Of a DNA stretch of 6,861 bases, positions 1 through 5,919 are shown one piece after another. Made by a program: the position numbers and the translations under genes. Within the stretch, counting starts at the first letter, position 1; every line of letters begins with the position of its first letter. Source of the DNA: Deltaproteobacteria bacterium (GTDB lineage: Bacteria; Bdellovibrionota_C; UBA2361; OMII01); contig JALRCK010000113.1 of the NCBI GenBank assembly GCA_023262305.1, positions 1 through 6,861 of the forward strand, written 5' to 3'. Below the pieces are notes generated by a model, which saw only the letters and a list, made by a program, of their open reading frames with translations, was not told the DNA's origin and made no database searches.

Positions 1-222
1 TAATCTGACAGAAAGCACCCACTCATTCCGTCGATAAGCCTGAAATAGATTGTGCTAGGCAAAGATTATGGCAAGCTTATGTCCAAGCAGAGTTAGTGGC
101 AGGCTCTCCCGATTCGCTTCTCTTCTCTGGTCTGGAGGAGTCGCTCCGCTTCTGAGGTGAGGAGTGTTCCTCTCGATTCGCTCGAGTGGGGCACACAGCC
201 GGCGTGTACAATCGTTCCTCGC
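1..222. other. Region downstream of the OmpA/MotB-like gene, no gene seen
   Basis: I find no supportable coding region. Short dyads are present (GGAG-TCG-CTCC at 137-147 and GAGGA-GTGT-TCCTC at 159-172), and CGATTCGCT occurs twice. No stem is followed by a T run in the direction of the minus-strand operon, so I do not call a terminator. Confidence 0.5.
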
Positions 223-1251
223 CTACTTCTGGTTGAATTTAAGCTCGATGCGCCGATTCCTCGAGAGTGCCGCTTCGTCGCTTCCGGGATCCGTCGGTTG
301 ATACTCACCGTAGCCAGTTGCGGATAGTCGCTCTGGAGGGATCCCTTGCTCAGCCAGGAATTTCACCACGGATATGGCGCGAGCAGCTGAGAGCTCCCAG
401 TTCGACCTGAATTGCGGGCTGTTGATCGGACGCTTGTCGGTATGACCGATGACGTTCAGTATCCAATTGATGTCTTTGGGGATCGTCTTAGCCAGCTCCT
501 TGAGCGTCTCAGCGAGTTTGGCGAGTTGTTCTTTGCCGCTATCTTGTAAGTCCGCGGACGCAGATTGGAAGAATACCTCTGATTGGAAAACGAATCGGTC
601 TCCAACAACCTTAATGTCTGGTCTGTTTCCGAGAGCTTTTCTCAACCGTCCGAAGAACTCAGATCGATATTCTGAGAGCTCTTCCACTTTTTGAAGCATC
701 TTCTTTTTCAGTTTGGCGTCGAGATCCTTGATCTTGACCTCTTTGTCGGCGATCGAGGATTTAGCGGTCGCGAGGTCGGCAGTCAGAAGAGCGAGCTTCT
801 TGTTGAGATCCTCGATCTGACGCACCATGTCAGCGAGTTGCACCTTGATAGTTGAGGTTTCCTGGAATGCTTTCTCCATCTCGCGCTTTGCGGCATCACG
901 CTCTCCCATCAGTCCGCTTAGTTTTCCCTCGCTTTCAGTGAGGCGATTGCGGATGGCAGATGCCTCATCTTGGGCTTTTTTCACCTGGTCTTCGAGGATA
1001 GCTTTTGCTCCCCGTAGTTGTTCAGCGGTCGATTTTTCAAAGTTGAGGGCATCCGTGAGTTTTTGGAGCCTCATGGCGAGCTCCGCCATCTGAGTCTCGC
1101 GTGTACTCAGTGCGTTTGAGAGAGCAAATTGAGCAGCCATCATAATGACGAGGACGAGAGCAACCATCATCAACATCGTTGAGAGGGCATCAACATATCC
1201 TGGCCAGATGTCGAGACTGCGTCTTTTAGCTCTTCGCGCGGAGTAGCTCAT
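223..1251 (-). CDS. OmpA/MotB-type peptidoglycan-binding protein with N-terminal membrane helix and long coiled coil
   Basis: This is the probable wall-anchored partner of the MotA/ExbB-like protein encoded just upstream. The 342-residue protein has a basic N-terminus, then one membrane helix at about 19-44. The helix begins with W16-P-G-Y-V-D21, so D21 sits where MotB and TolR/ExbD proteins carry the proton-accepting aspartate. Residues about 50-205 are rich in heptads of Leu, Lys, Glu and Gln and should form a long periplasmic coiled coil. Residues about 215-342 are an OmpA C-like domain: GHTD ending at D272, NWELSAARA (284-292, R291), RLSATGYG, and a terminal NRRIELKF. D272 and R291 match the positions that bind diaminopimelate in this family. 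The start lies 12 bases after the preceding stop with no clear Shine-Dalgarno sequence, which suggests translational coupling. The long coiled coil separates it from standard flagellar MotB, so I give no gene symbol. The domain call is firm; the function as an ion-driven stator is inferred. Confidence 0.93.
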   Translation of the reverse strand: MSYSARRAKRRSLDIWPGYVDALSTMLMMVALVLVIMMAAQFALSNALSTRETQMAELAMRLQKLTDALNFEKSTAEQLRGAKAILEDQVKKAQDEASAIRNRLTESEGKLSGLMGERDAAKREMEKAFQETSTIKVQLADMVRQIEDLNKKLALLTADLATAKSSIADKEVKIKDLDAKLKKKMLQKVEELSEYRSEFFGRLRKALGNRPDIKVVGDRFVFQSEVFFQSASADLQDSGKEQLAKLAETLKELAKTIPKDINWILNVIGHTDKRPINSPQFRSNWELSAARAISVVKFLAEQGIPPERLSATGYGEYQPTDPGSDEAALSRNRRIELKFNQK

Positions 1252-1263
1252 ACGGTGTAGCGG

Positions 1264-2394
1264 TTAGGCGTTAGACTTTGCCTCTTCAGAGGCGAGGATC
1301 TTGGCGATGATCTTGAGCTCCTCTCGAAGTTCGCTCGCGACAGTGTCGGCTGAGCGAGACACCCGCTCTCCGATCTCCTTCAGGTTCATGTCGATACGGC
1401 GAGTGTGCTCCTCGATCGTCTCCTGATTGGTGCTGCCGAGCTTCTCTCCCAGTCGTGTCAGTACGGGTGCCACCTGTTGTTGGAGTTCGGCGAGCTTGAC
1501 GAGAACGCTCTGCTGAGACTTCAGGTGGTCGTCCAGTGCAGATACTCCCTCAGAGAGGTTGCGAACTGAGACCCGTTCAGCCTCTCGGGATTGTTCCTGT
1601 TGTCGAAAGACCTTTTGGAGCCTCTCAAGCTGGTCAGCGAGATTTTGAATGAATGCCTCTTGGTAACGGGCGGGTGCGATGGCTGTTGATGTCGCAGGCA
1701 CCTCGTCAGTAGAAGTAGCAGGTGCCGCACTGATCCAATCCTCAAGCTCCTCGCAAAAGCGCGATTGGATGCGCCCTGCGGTGAGATCGTAGAAGCCGAG
1801 GATGAGTGAGCTCGCCAGTCCAAACAGTGACGCACTAAAAGATATCCCCATGCCCTTCAGCGGAGTTTGGAGTCCGTCTTTGAAACGATCGAAGACGAGT
1901 TTGAGGTCTCCATCGCCAACATTCAGTCCGCCTACAACGGAGGTGATGCCACTTACGGTCTGAAGAAGTCCCCAAAAGGTCCCGAGTAGTCCCAAAAGGA
2001 TGAGGGTGTTCATCAGGTATCGAACCACTTCTCGCCCCTCGTCGATGCGGGCGTAAACGCTGTCGAGCATGGCTCGAGTCGTATGAGTTCCAAGGGGCAG
2101 GACCTCCCCGTTCTTGCCGAGGGCTGGCAGAAGAGGTGCGATGATAGCTGAAGGGGCTCGTTTGTTCTCGCGCTTTTCGCGAAAGGTATTCAGCCAATCG
2201 ATCGCGGCCTTCAAGCGAAATACCTGAACAAATGAAACTGCGGCACCGAATACCAGGATTCCAAGTATGACTCCGTTGAGGACAGAGTTGGCGGAGAATG
2301 CGGTAGCGAGCCCTTGAGAGATGGCAACGCCGACCCCGACAACTGCGAGTGTGAAGGTAATCATGAGGGCAAAGGCGACTCGAGGTGGTTTCAT
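1264..2394 (-). CDS. MotA/TolQ/ExbB-like proton channel family protein
   Basis: This is an inner-membrane channel subunit that should pair with the OmpA/MotB-like protein 12 bases downstream. From the ATG at 2394 it has 376 residues. Hydrophobic segments lie at about 6-26, 38-59, 127-150 and 181-203. The third contains LLGLLGTFWGLLQTVSG (133-149) and the fourth GMGISFSASLFGLASSLILGF (181-201), the paired pore helices typical of MotA/TolQ/ExbB proteins. After about residue 210 comes a long soluble, Gln/Glu/Leu-rich tail (to 376) with probable coiled coil, much longer than in ExbB or TolQ. The reading frame stays open to a GTG at 2466. I prefer ATG 2394 because GGAGA lies 10 bases upstream (2405-2409) and the first membrane helix then starts near the N-terminus. 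The overall layout matches a MotA-like family common in Alphaproteobacteria. Whether it drives the flagellum or another envelope machine cannot be told from sequence. Confidence 0.9.
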   Translation of the reverse strand: MKPPRVAFALMITFTLAVVGVGVAISQGLATAFSANSVLNGVILGILVFGAAVSFVQVFRLKAAIDWLNTFREKRENKRAPSAIIAPLLPALGKNGEVLPLGTHTTRAMLDSVYARIDEGREVVRYLMNTLILLGLLGTFWGLLQTVSGITSVVGGLNVGDGDLKLVFDRFKDGLQTPLKGMGISFSASLFGLASSLILGFYDLTAGRIQSRFCEELEDWISAAPATSTDEVPATSTAIAPARYQEAFIQNLADQLERLQKVFRQQEQSREAERVSVRNLSEGVSALDDHLKSQQSVLVKLAELQQQVAPVLTRLGEKLGSTNQETIEEHTRRIDMNLKEIGERVSRSADTVASELREELKIIAKILASEEAKSNA

Positions 2395-2558
2395 GGTCCG
2401 CGTATCTCCGAATATAGAGCGCTCAGCAGAAGGATTGGCGCTTATCTCTTGGATGCCTTGAAACACAAAAGCGTTCGACCTAATACGCAGGGGGTAGTAG
2501 AGCAGCTTTCTAACGATGGTTTATCTTGGCGGGGTTGTGAAGGTACAGAGCCTACTGC

Positions 2559-3038
2559 CTAGACGCAGAGGGTAAACACGATGAATCCCACCATAGCTAA
2601 GGCGAGCGCCACTTTGGCAACCGTTCCTACCATGAGACCCAGCCATGTACCTAAACCGACCTTTGTGGCTTGACCTAGTGACGGCTTAGCCAGGAGCTCC
2701 CCGGCAAAAGCCCCAACGAAGGGACCCAGAATGATGCCGGGCAATGCAAAGAATATCCCCACAAGGGATCCAATGGTGGCACCGATCAGTGCATAACCAC
2801 TCGCTCCGACTCGCTGAGCCCCAAGACTGGATGCCACGAAGTCTATCGCTATGCCCAAGAGTGCAAGCACTCCAAGGAAGATGAGACTTGGACCGCCGAT
2901 AATCGAGTAGTTGTGCCACCATCCTAGTAAGAAAGCCCCACCAAATATCAGCGGGGTGCCCGGCAGGGCGGGGAACACCGTGCCCAGCACACCCACGGCT
3001 ACTGAGAGGAGGGCTAGTGCCCAGATCAGGTATTCCAT
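2559..3038 (-). CDS. DUF456 domain-containing small membrane protein
   Basis: This 159-residue, very hydrophobic, glycine-rich protein belongs to the DUF456 family, whose function is unknown. It shows the family's proline/glycine signatures GTVFPALPGTPLIFGG (19-34) and ALPGIILGPFVGAFAGELLA (98-117). Membrane segments are likely at about 3-22, 28-41, 50-70, 80-112 and 135-157, and no soluble domain is visible. The open frame extends upstream to 3260, but those extra 74 residues are hydrophilic, unlike the family, and cover a likely promoter. The ATG at 3038 has AAAAGG five bases upstream (3044-3049) and places the first helix at the N-terminus. The gene is divergent from fliK and points the same way as the MotA-like gene, which begins 164 bases beyond its stop. 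Co-transcription with that pair is possible but not shown. Confidence 0.85.
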   Translation of the reverse strand: MEYLIWALALLSVAVGVLGTVFPALPGTPLIFGGAFLLGWWHNYSIIGGPSLIFLGVLALLGIAIDFVASSLGAQRVGASGYALIGATIGSLVGIFFALPGIILGPFVGAFAGELLAKPSLGQATKVGLGTWLGLMVGTVAKVALALAMVGFIVFTLCV

Positions 3039-3146
3039 AGGAGCCTTTTCTACGAGAACGGACGCTGTGAAAAAAGCGTTGAGCTCATCAAGTCGATGTC
3101 CGCACCATTGATGGTCGTTTGTGGCGCACCATCGTTTCCTAACAGC

Positions 3147-3175
3147 ACTATAGAGACCGATTGCGCGTGTCGCAA
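3147..3175 (-). promoter_or_regulatory. Putative sigma-70-type promoter for the DUF456 gene
   Basis: Read on the minus strand, TTGCGA (3175-3170) is followed after exactly 17 bases by TATAGT (3152-3147). That is 4 of 6 matches to the -35 consensus and 5 of 6 to the -10 consensus at ideal spacing. Transcription would start near 3140 and leave a leader of about 100 bases before the ATG at 3038. The sigma-70 consensus is established; its use here is inferred from sequence alone. Confidence 0.45.
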
Positions 3176-3176
3176 T
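3160..3176. repeat. Perfect inverted repeat overlapping the leftward -35 element
   Basis: ATTGCG, a 5-base spacer (CGTGT) and CGCAAT form a perfect 17-base dyad. It covers the whole -35 box and part of the spacer of the putative DUF456 promoter. That is the usual position of an operator where a dimeric repressor blocks RNA polymerase. The protein that would bind is unknown. Confidence 0.4.
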
Positions 3177-3230
3177 GGACCGTTCTCCCCCGGTTAGACG
3201 ATGTACGGGTTGCGGGTGAAGAGGGTTGGC

Positions 3231-3252
3231 ACAATCTGCCTTCCATGATTGT
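3231..3252. repeat. Perfect inverted repeat about 100 bases upstream of the sigma-54 promoter
   Basis: ACAATC, a 10-base spacer and GATTGT form a perfect dyad with half-sites 16 bases apart from centre to centre. It lies roughly 95-117 bases upstream of the start site predicted from the -24/-12 promoter. Sigma-54 promoters need an activator bound upstream, commonly at 80-200 bases, so this is a candidate enhancer for a flagellar activator of the FleQ/FlrC/FlbD type. I see no match to a specific known activator site. Confidence 0.35.
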
Positions 3253-3320
3253 AAGGGCATTTTTTGCTGTTTGAGAGGGGAAGAACCGAGGATAACCCAC
3301 TGATCCTATACTAGTTGAAG

Positions 3321-3338
3321 TTGGCAGCCCTTTTGCTT
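3321..3338 (+). promoter_or_regulatory. Sigma-54 (RpoN) -24/-12 promoter driving fliK-flgD-flgE
   Basis: TTGGCAGCCCTTTTGCTT matches the RpoN consensus TGGCAC-N5-TTGCT at every position but one (G for C). The invariant GG (3323-3324) and GC (3335-3336) are at the required 10-base separation. Transcription should start near 3347-3348 and give a leader of about 75 bases before the fliK ATG at 3423. Hook genes are classic RpoN targets in many Proteobacteria, which fits the genes downstream. The promoter lies inside the upstream extension of the fliK reading frame, which argues that the extension is not translated. Confidence 0.8.
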
Positions 3339-3412
3339 ACCAGAGACTCCGTACAACCGGGTGGGTCGTTGCAGGACGCGATACTTGGCTTAAGAAAAGC
3401 CGCCCCCACATC

Positions 3413-3416
3413 GAGG
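3413..3416 (+). promoter_or_regulatory. fliK ribosome binding site that decides the start
   Basis: GAGG lies six bases before the ATG at 3423, a good Shine-Dalgarno match at good spacing. The alternative TTG at 3315 lies upstream of the -24/-12 promoter, so it would not be in that transcript. Confidence 0.65.
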
Positions 3417-3422
3417 ATATAC

Positions 3423-5096
3423 ATGATCCGTAGCCTGCACGAGATAGAGCCACCAAAGCTCTCGTTGCCCTCTGAAGAAAGCAATAAGTCAGAGGATTCA
3501 ACGACACAAGAGAGCCTTGCAGCTGAATTCAAAAAACTTCTAGAGAGAGCCCGTAGTGGCATGGCAGGGGTGCGTGATGAGGTGTCCGCGCTTGGCTTCG
3601 CCCTCTCACAGGCCGTGTCTACAGTGCAGCAGCAGCGGGAGGAGATCCGGGTTGCTGATGCGGATACCGGGGCGCAGGTAGAGGGGCCAATCGAGGATGG
3701 ACCTGATGCTGGTAGCGGGACCGAGACAGCCATCCACCTCGTTGATGGTGCCCAGTGCTCTCGACGTACCACCGGTGGTCCCGCCGTCGATGGTGAGGAC
3801 GAAGACGACGGGGTTATGTCGGATGAACTTGAGAACCTTGTAGAAGACGCGGTTGACCTTGAGGGCGATGGAGAAGAGGTTATCCTTGATGATGAGGTTG
3901 TTTTCGTAGAAACGGGCGATCTTGGGCTCGATGAAAAGGTTACTGTCGATGAACAGACACTCGCTGCTCAGGTAGTTGCACAAAACGCACAAAAGACCGA
4001 GCAGGTCGAGGTTTTCGGTGGATCTGAGAGCGTTGGAGAACGCGTCAGTACTGAGAGTGCCTTTCAGCGTGTGGTGTTGAATGGGACCGAGGAAGAGGAC
4101 GAAGGGGTTGAGGTTAGTGATGAATTCACAGACGAAAACGCGTTCGCACGGGGTGCGACCTCTGAGATGGCGCGTCCCAATCTCCGGACGCAGCATGGAC
4201 CTGAGCACGACACCCAAGAGCACTCAACGGGAGATGAAGAGTTAGATCGATTCCTTGAGAAGTATCGAAATGAATTTTCAACGGAGGAGGTTAGCGGCGA
4301 GCAGGATTCGCGGATGAACGGTTCGCTCGTCGATAATGGTGGAGGTTTTGATCTCGATCGAGTCAGCAATCCTTTGAGGCGCGAGTTGTCAGCGTGGAAG
4401 CAGGAGTCTGTTGTGGAGGGATTCGTACCTTCACGGGATCAGAACAAAGAGCTGTCGATGCAGCTGACTCTTCTGCGCCAAGCATTTGATACTCTTAAAA
4501 CGCAAACCAGCGGACAGGGTGAGGCTCGTTCCAAGTCCTCGTCGTCGAGTATCTCAGGTGTAGGAGCATCAGCAGAGCCGAAAGCTACCCACAATGATTC
4601 AGCTCCTCGAGTCGCTCGATACCTTAATCGCGCGGCCTCACAGAAGATGATGGAGCGCATCGAAACCGCTATAAAAGAGGCGGCCCGTAGTCGCGATGGG
4701 AAAACTATAACCCTGCGACTTGAGCCGTTACAGTTGGGACAGGTGAAGTGTGATGTCTCCCTGCGAGATGGATTGTTGCATGCGCGCATAACCCCTCAAA
4801 ATCAGGAGGTTGTGCAGGCAGTTCGTGAGCACTCGCATGAGCTTCAAGGAGCTCTTCGTCGGCTCGGGCTGAATGTTGACCGCGTTACGGTGCAGGTGCT
4901 GAGTGAGAAGGAGCCCGCTCCCTTTGCCAATACCGCTGGGTTCCTGGACGGCAAGAGTTTCCAGGAGAATGACGGCAAAATGCCCTCTCAGCAGGGGCAA
5001 ACCCCTGAAAAGTCATTTGGCAACAAATTTGCTGATGTATCAGCAGCTAGCACTCCGGATGCAGGAATTGCCCCTGCAGACCATTGGATAGCGTAG
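3423..5096 (+). CDS. fliK: Flagellar hook-length control protein FliK
   Basis: FliK is exported through the flagellar type III apparatus, measures hook length and switches export from hook to filament substrates by contacting FlhB. From ATG 3423 the protein has 557 residues. The C-terminal Flg_hook domain lies at about 410-495. It carries the conserved LRLEPLQLGQV (431-441), then a stretch like LLHARITPQNQEVVQAVREHSHELQGALRRLGL and a closing VTVQVLSE. The N-terminal two thirds is low-complexity and poorly conserved, as usual for the ruler region. Here it is strikingly acidic: residues 122-178 hold 25 Asp/Glu with a single Lys, and a second acidic patch lies near 220-242. A Gln/Ser-rich tail follows the Flg_hook domain. 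The frame can be read back to a TTG at 3315, but the ATG has a good ribosome binding site and lies downstream of the sigma-54 promoter. It is followed after 16 bases by flgD; a fliK-flgD-flgE order is also found in Bacillus subtilis. Confidence 0.92.
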   Translation: MIRSLHEIEPPKLSLPSEESNKSEDSTTQESLAAEFKKLLERARSGMAGVRDEVSALGFALSQAVSTVQQQREEIRVADADTGAQVEGPIEDGPDAGSGTETAIHLVDGAQCSRRTTGGPAVDGEDEDDGVMSDELENLVEDAVDLEGDGEEVILDDEVVFVETGDLGLDEKVTVDEQTLAAQVVAQNAQKTEQVEVFGGSESVGERVSTESAFQRVVLNGTEEEDEGVEVSDEFTDENAFARGATSEMARPNLRTQHGPEHDTQEHSTGDEELDRFLEKYRNEFSTEEVSGEQDSRMNGSLVDNGGGFDLDRVSNPLRRELSAWKQESVVEGFVPSRDQNKELSMQLTLLRQAFDTLKTQTSGQGEARSKSSSSSISGVGASAEPKATHNDSAPRVARYLNRAASQKMMERIETAIKEAARSRDGKTITLRLEPLQLGQVKCDVSLRDGLLHARITPQNQEVVQAVREHSHELQGALRRLGLNVDRVTVQVLSEKEPAPFANTAGFLDGKSFQENDGKMPSQQGQTPEKSFGNKFADVSAASTPDAGIAPADHWIA

Positions 5097-5112
5097 TGGG
5101 TAGGTAAGGAAG

Positions 5113-5778
5113 ATGGCAGATCTAACAACGAGCACAATCTCTGGTTACGCCCCGACAGCGACGACATCGGGACAGTCCGGCACCACGAAAAAGGGTGATG
5201 AGATGGGGCAGGTGGAGTTCATGAAGCTCCTCATTGCGCAGCTCAAGAACCAAGACCCAGAAGCGCCGGTAGACAGCAAGGAGTTCGCTGTTCAACTCGC
5301 TCAATTCACACAAGTTGAGAAGCTTACCTCGATTGAGCAGAAATTGGCGTCCCAAAATCAAAATAATATCAGCTCCATGGCAGGATACCTGGGGCAGCAG
5401 GTGAAGTTGAATTCTTCAGAAGTTACGGTCAGTGGCGGTCAGGGTGGACAGCTTCAAGTTGACCTCAGCGGTGCAACTCCTCTCGTTAAGGTTGATCTCC
5501 TCGACGCGGAAGGAAAGGTGGTTGGTTCCAAGACGTTTGAAAACATGAAGGCTGGCAGGAATATCCTGACGTTGGATGCTCTTGGCGTTAAGGACGGCAA
5601 ATATGGATTTTCTGTCTCCGCTACGCGACCCAGTGGAGCTGGTTTCTATCAGCCTGTCGCCGCGGTAAGTGGATTAGTAACCGGATTCGTTCCGGGACCA
5701 GATCCGAAGTTGGTGATCGGCAATCAGGAGTACTCAGTTGGCGCAGTACAGGAAGTAACCCTCCCCCCAAAAGTTTAG
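5113..5778 (+). CDS. flgD: Flagellar hook assembly (cap) protein FlgD
   Basis: FlgD sits as a cap on the growing hook outside the cell, directs polymerisation of FlgE and is later discarded. The 221-residue length is normal for the family. After a Ser/Thr-rich N-terminal export region, residues 29-75 carry the FlgD N-terminal signature: F36-M-K-L-L-I-A-Q-L-K-N-Q-D-P49, then EFAVQLAQFTQVEKL and an IEQKL helix. Residues about 95-215 form the C-terminal beta-rich part, covering the FlgD Ig-like and Tudor-like domains, with GQQVKLNSSEV, DLLDAEGKVV and DGKYGFSVSA. The start ATG follows TAGGTAAGGAAG, which offers an AAGGA very close to the codon and a TAGG at eight bases. It lies 16 bases after fliK and should be co-transcribed with it. 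Nothing looks truncated or unusual. Confidence 0.96.
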   Translation: MADLTTSTISGYAPTATTSGQSGTTKKGDEMGQVEFMKLLIAQLKNQDPEAPVDSKEFAVQLAQFTQVEKLTSIEQKLASQNQNNISSMAGYLGQQVKLNSSEVTVSGGQGGQLQVDLSGATPLVKVDLLDAEGKVVGSKTFENMKAGRNILTLDALGVKDGKYGFSVSATRPSGAGFYQPVAAVSGLVTGFVPGPDPKLVIGNQEYSVGAVQEVTLPPKV

Positions 5779-5811
5779 TGGGGAGACCGGAACGATACAC
5801 GGACGTCGTTC
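5761..5811 (+). repeat. Two short stem-loops at the flgD end
   Basis: CTCCCC (5761-5766) pairs perfectly with GGGGAG (5780-5785) around a 13-base loop that contains the flgD stop codon. GAACGA (5790-5795) pairs with TCGTTC (5806-5811) around a 10-base loop. Neither is followed by a T run, so they do not look like intrinsic terminators. They may stabilise or process the message between flgD and flgE. The base-pairing is seen directly; the role is a guess. Confidence 0.3.
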
Positions 5812-5908
5812 TGTTAAGCAGTTCCTTTAGGGAAGAGAAATCAGTTGAGACATAACTGTTTGTTGGCGTCCGCTCGTACTCGTGAGGCGGGTCAGCACAT
5901 TTTTGGAT

Positions 5909-5914
5909 AAGGGG
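5909..5914 (+). promoter_or_regulatory. Strong flgE ribosome binding site before a GTG start
   Basis: AAGGGG lies five bases before the GTG at 5920. It is the strongest Shine-Dalgarno match in the window. It settles the non-ATG start of flgE, because the next in-frame ATG is codon 20, inside the conserved N-terminal domain. Confidence 0.75.
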
Positions 5915-5919
5915 CAAAC

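Larger units (their letters stand above)
3039..3422. other. Divergent intergenic region between the DUF456 gene and fliK
   Basis: These 384 bases carry no gene I can support. Both flanking reading frames can be extended into the region (leftward gene to 3260, rightward gene to a TTG at 3315). The extensions lack family similarity and cover promoter elements, so I treat the stretch as regulatory. It contains a sigma-54-type promoter facing fliK, a sigma-70-like promoter facing the DUF456 gene, and two perfect inverted repeats (3160-3176 and 3231-3252), annotated separately. A short hairpin (ACGCT/AGCGT, 3062-3079) lies in the leader of the leftward transcript; I assign it no role. Confidence 0.7.

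Noticed and set aside
137..172. Short hairpins as a terminator for the minus-strand genes
   Set aside because: The stems are only four to five base pairs and no T run follows on the minus strand.
93..308. Minus-strand frame of 71 codons at the left end
   Set aside because: It overlaps the conserved C-terminus of the OmpA-like gene in another frame and has low-complexity Arg/Ser content with no domain.
2395..2466. GTG start at 2466 for the MotA-like gene
   Set aside because: The extra 24 residues show no family similarity, and there is no ribosome site before the GTG. The ATG at 2394 has GGAGA upstream, although at slightly long spacing.
3226..3240. TTGGCACAATCTGCC, a second apparent -24/-12 promoter
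   Set aside because: The GG and GC are two bases too close together (8 rather than 10 between them), which sigma-54 does not tolerate.
3039..3260. N-terminal extension of the DUF456 protein to 3260
   Set aside because: The 74 extra residues are hydrophilic, unlike the family, and overlap a plausible promoter and dyads. The ATG at 3038 fits the family start.
3254..3268. GGGCATTTTTTGCT as a further -24/-12 candidate
   Set aside because: It lacks the TGGCA core, and the GG/GC spacing is wrong.
3606..4223. Open frame of 205 codons on the minus strand, antisense to fliK
   Set aside because: It shows no recognisable domain and lies entirely opposite the low-complexity acidic part of fliK. The plus-strand frame continues into a clear Flg_hook domain.
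5863..5880. TTGGCGTCCGCTCGTACT as a sigma-54 promoter for flgE
   Set aside because: There is no GC at the -12 position, so only the -24 half resembles the consensus.
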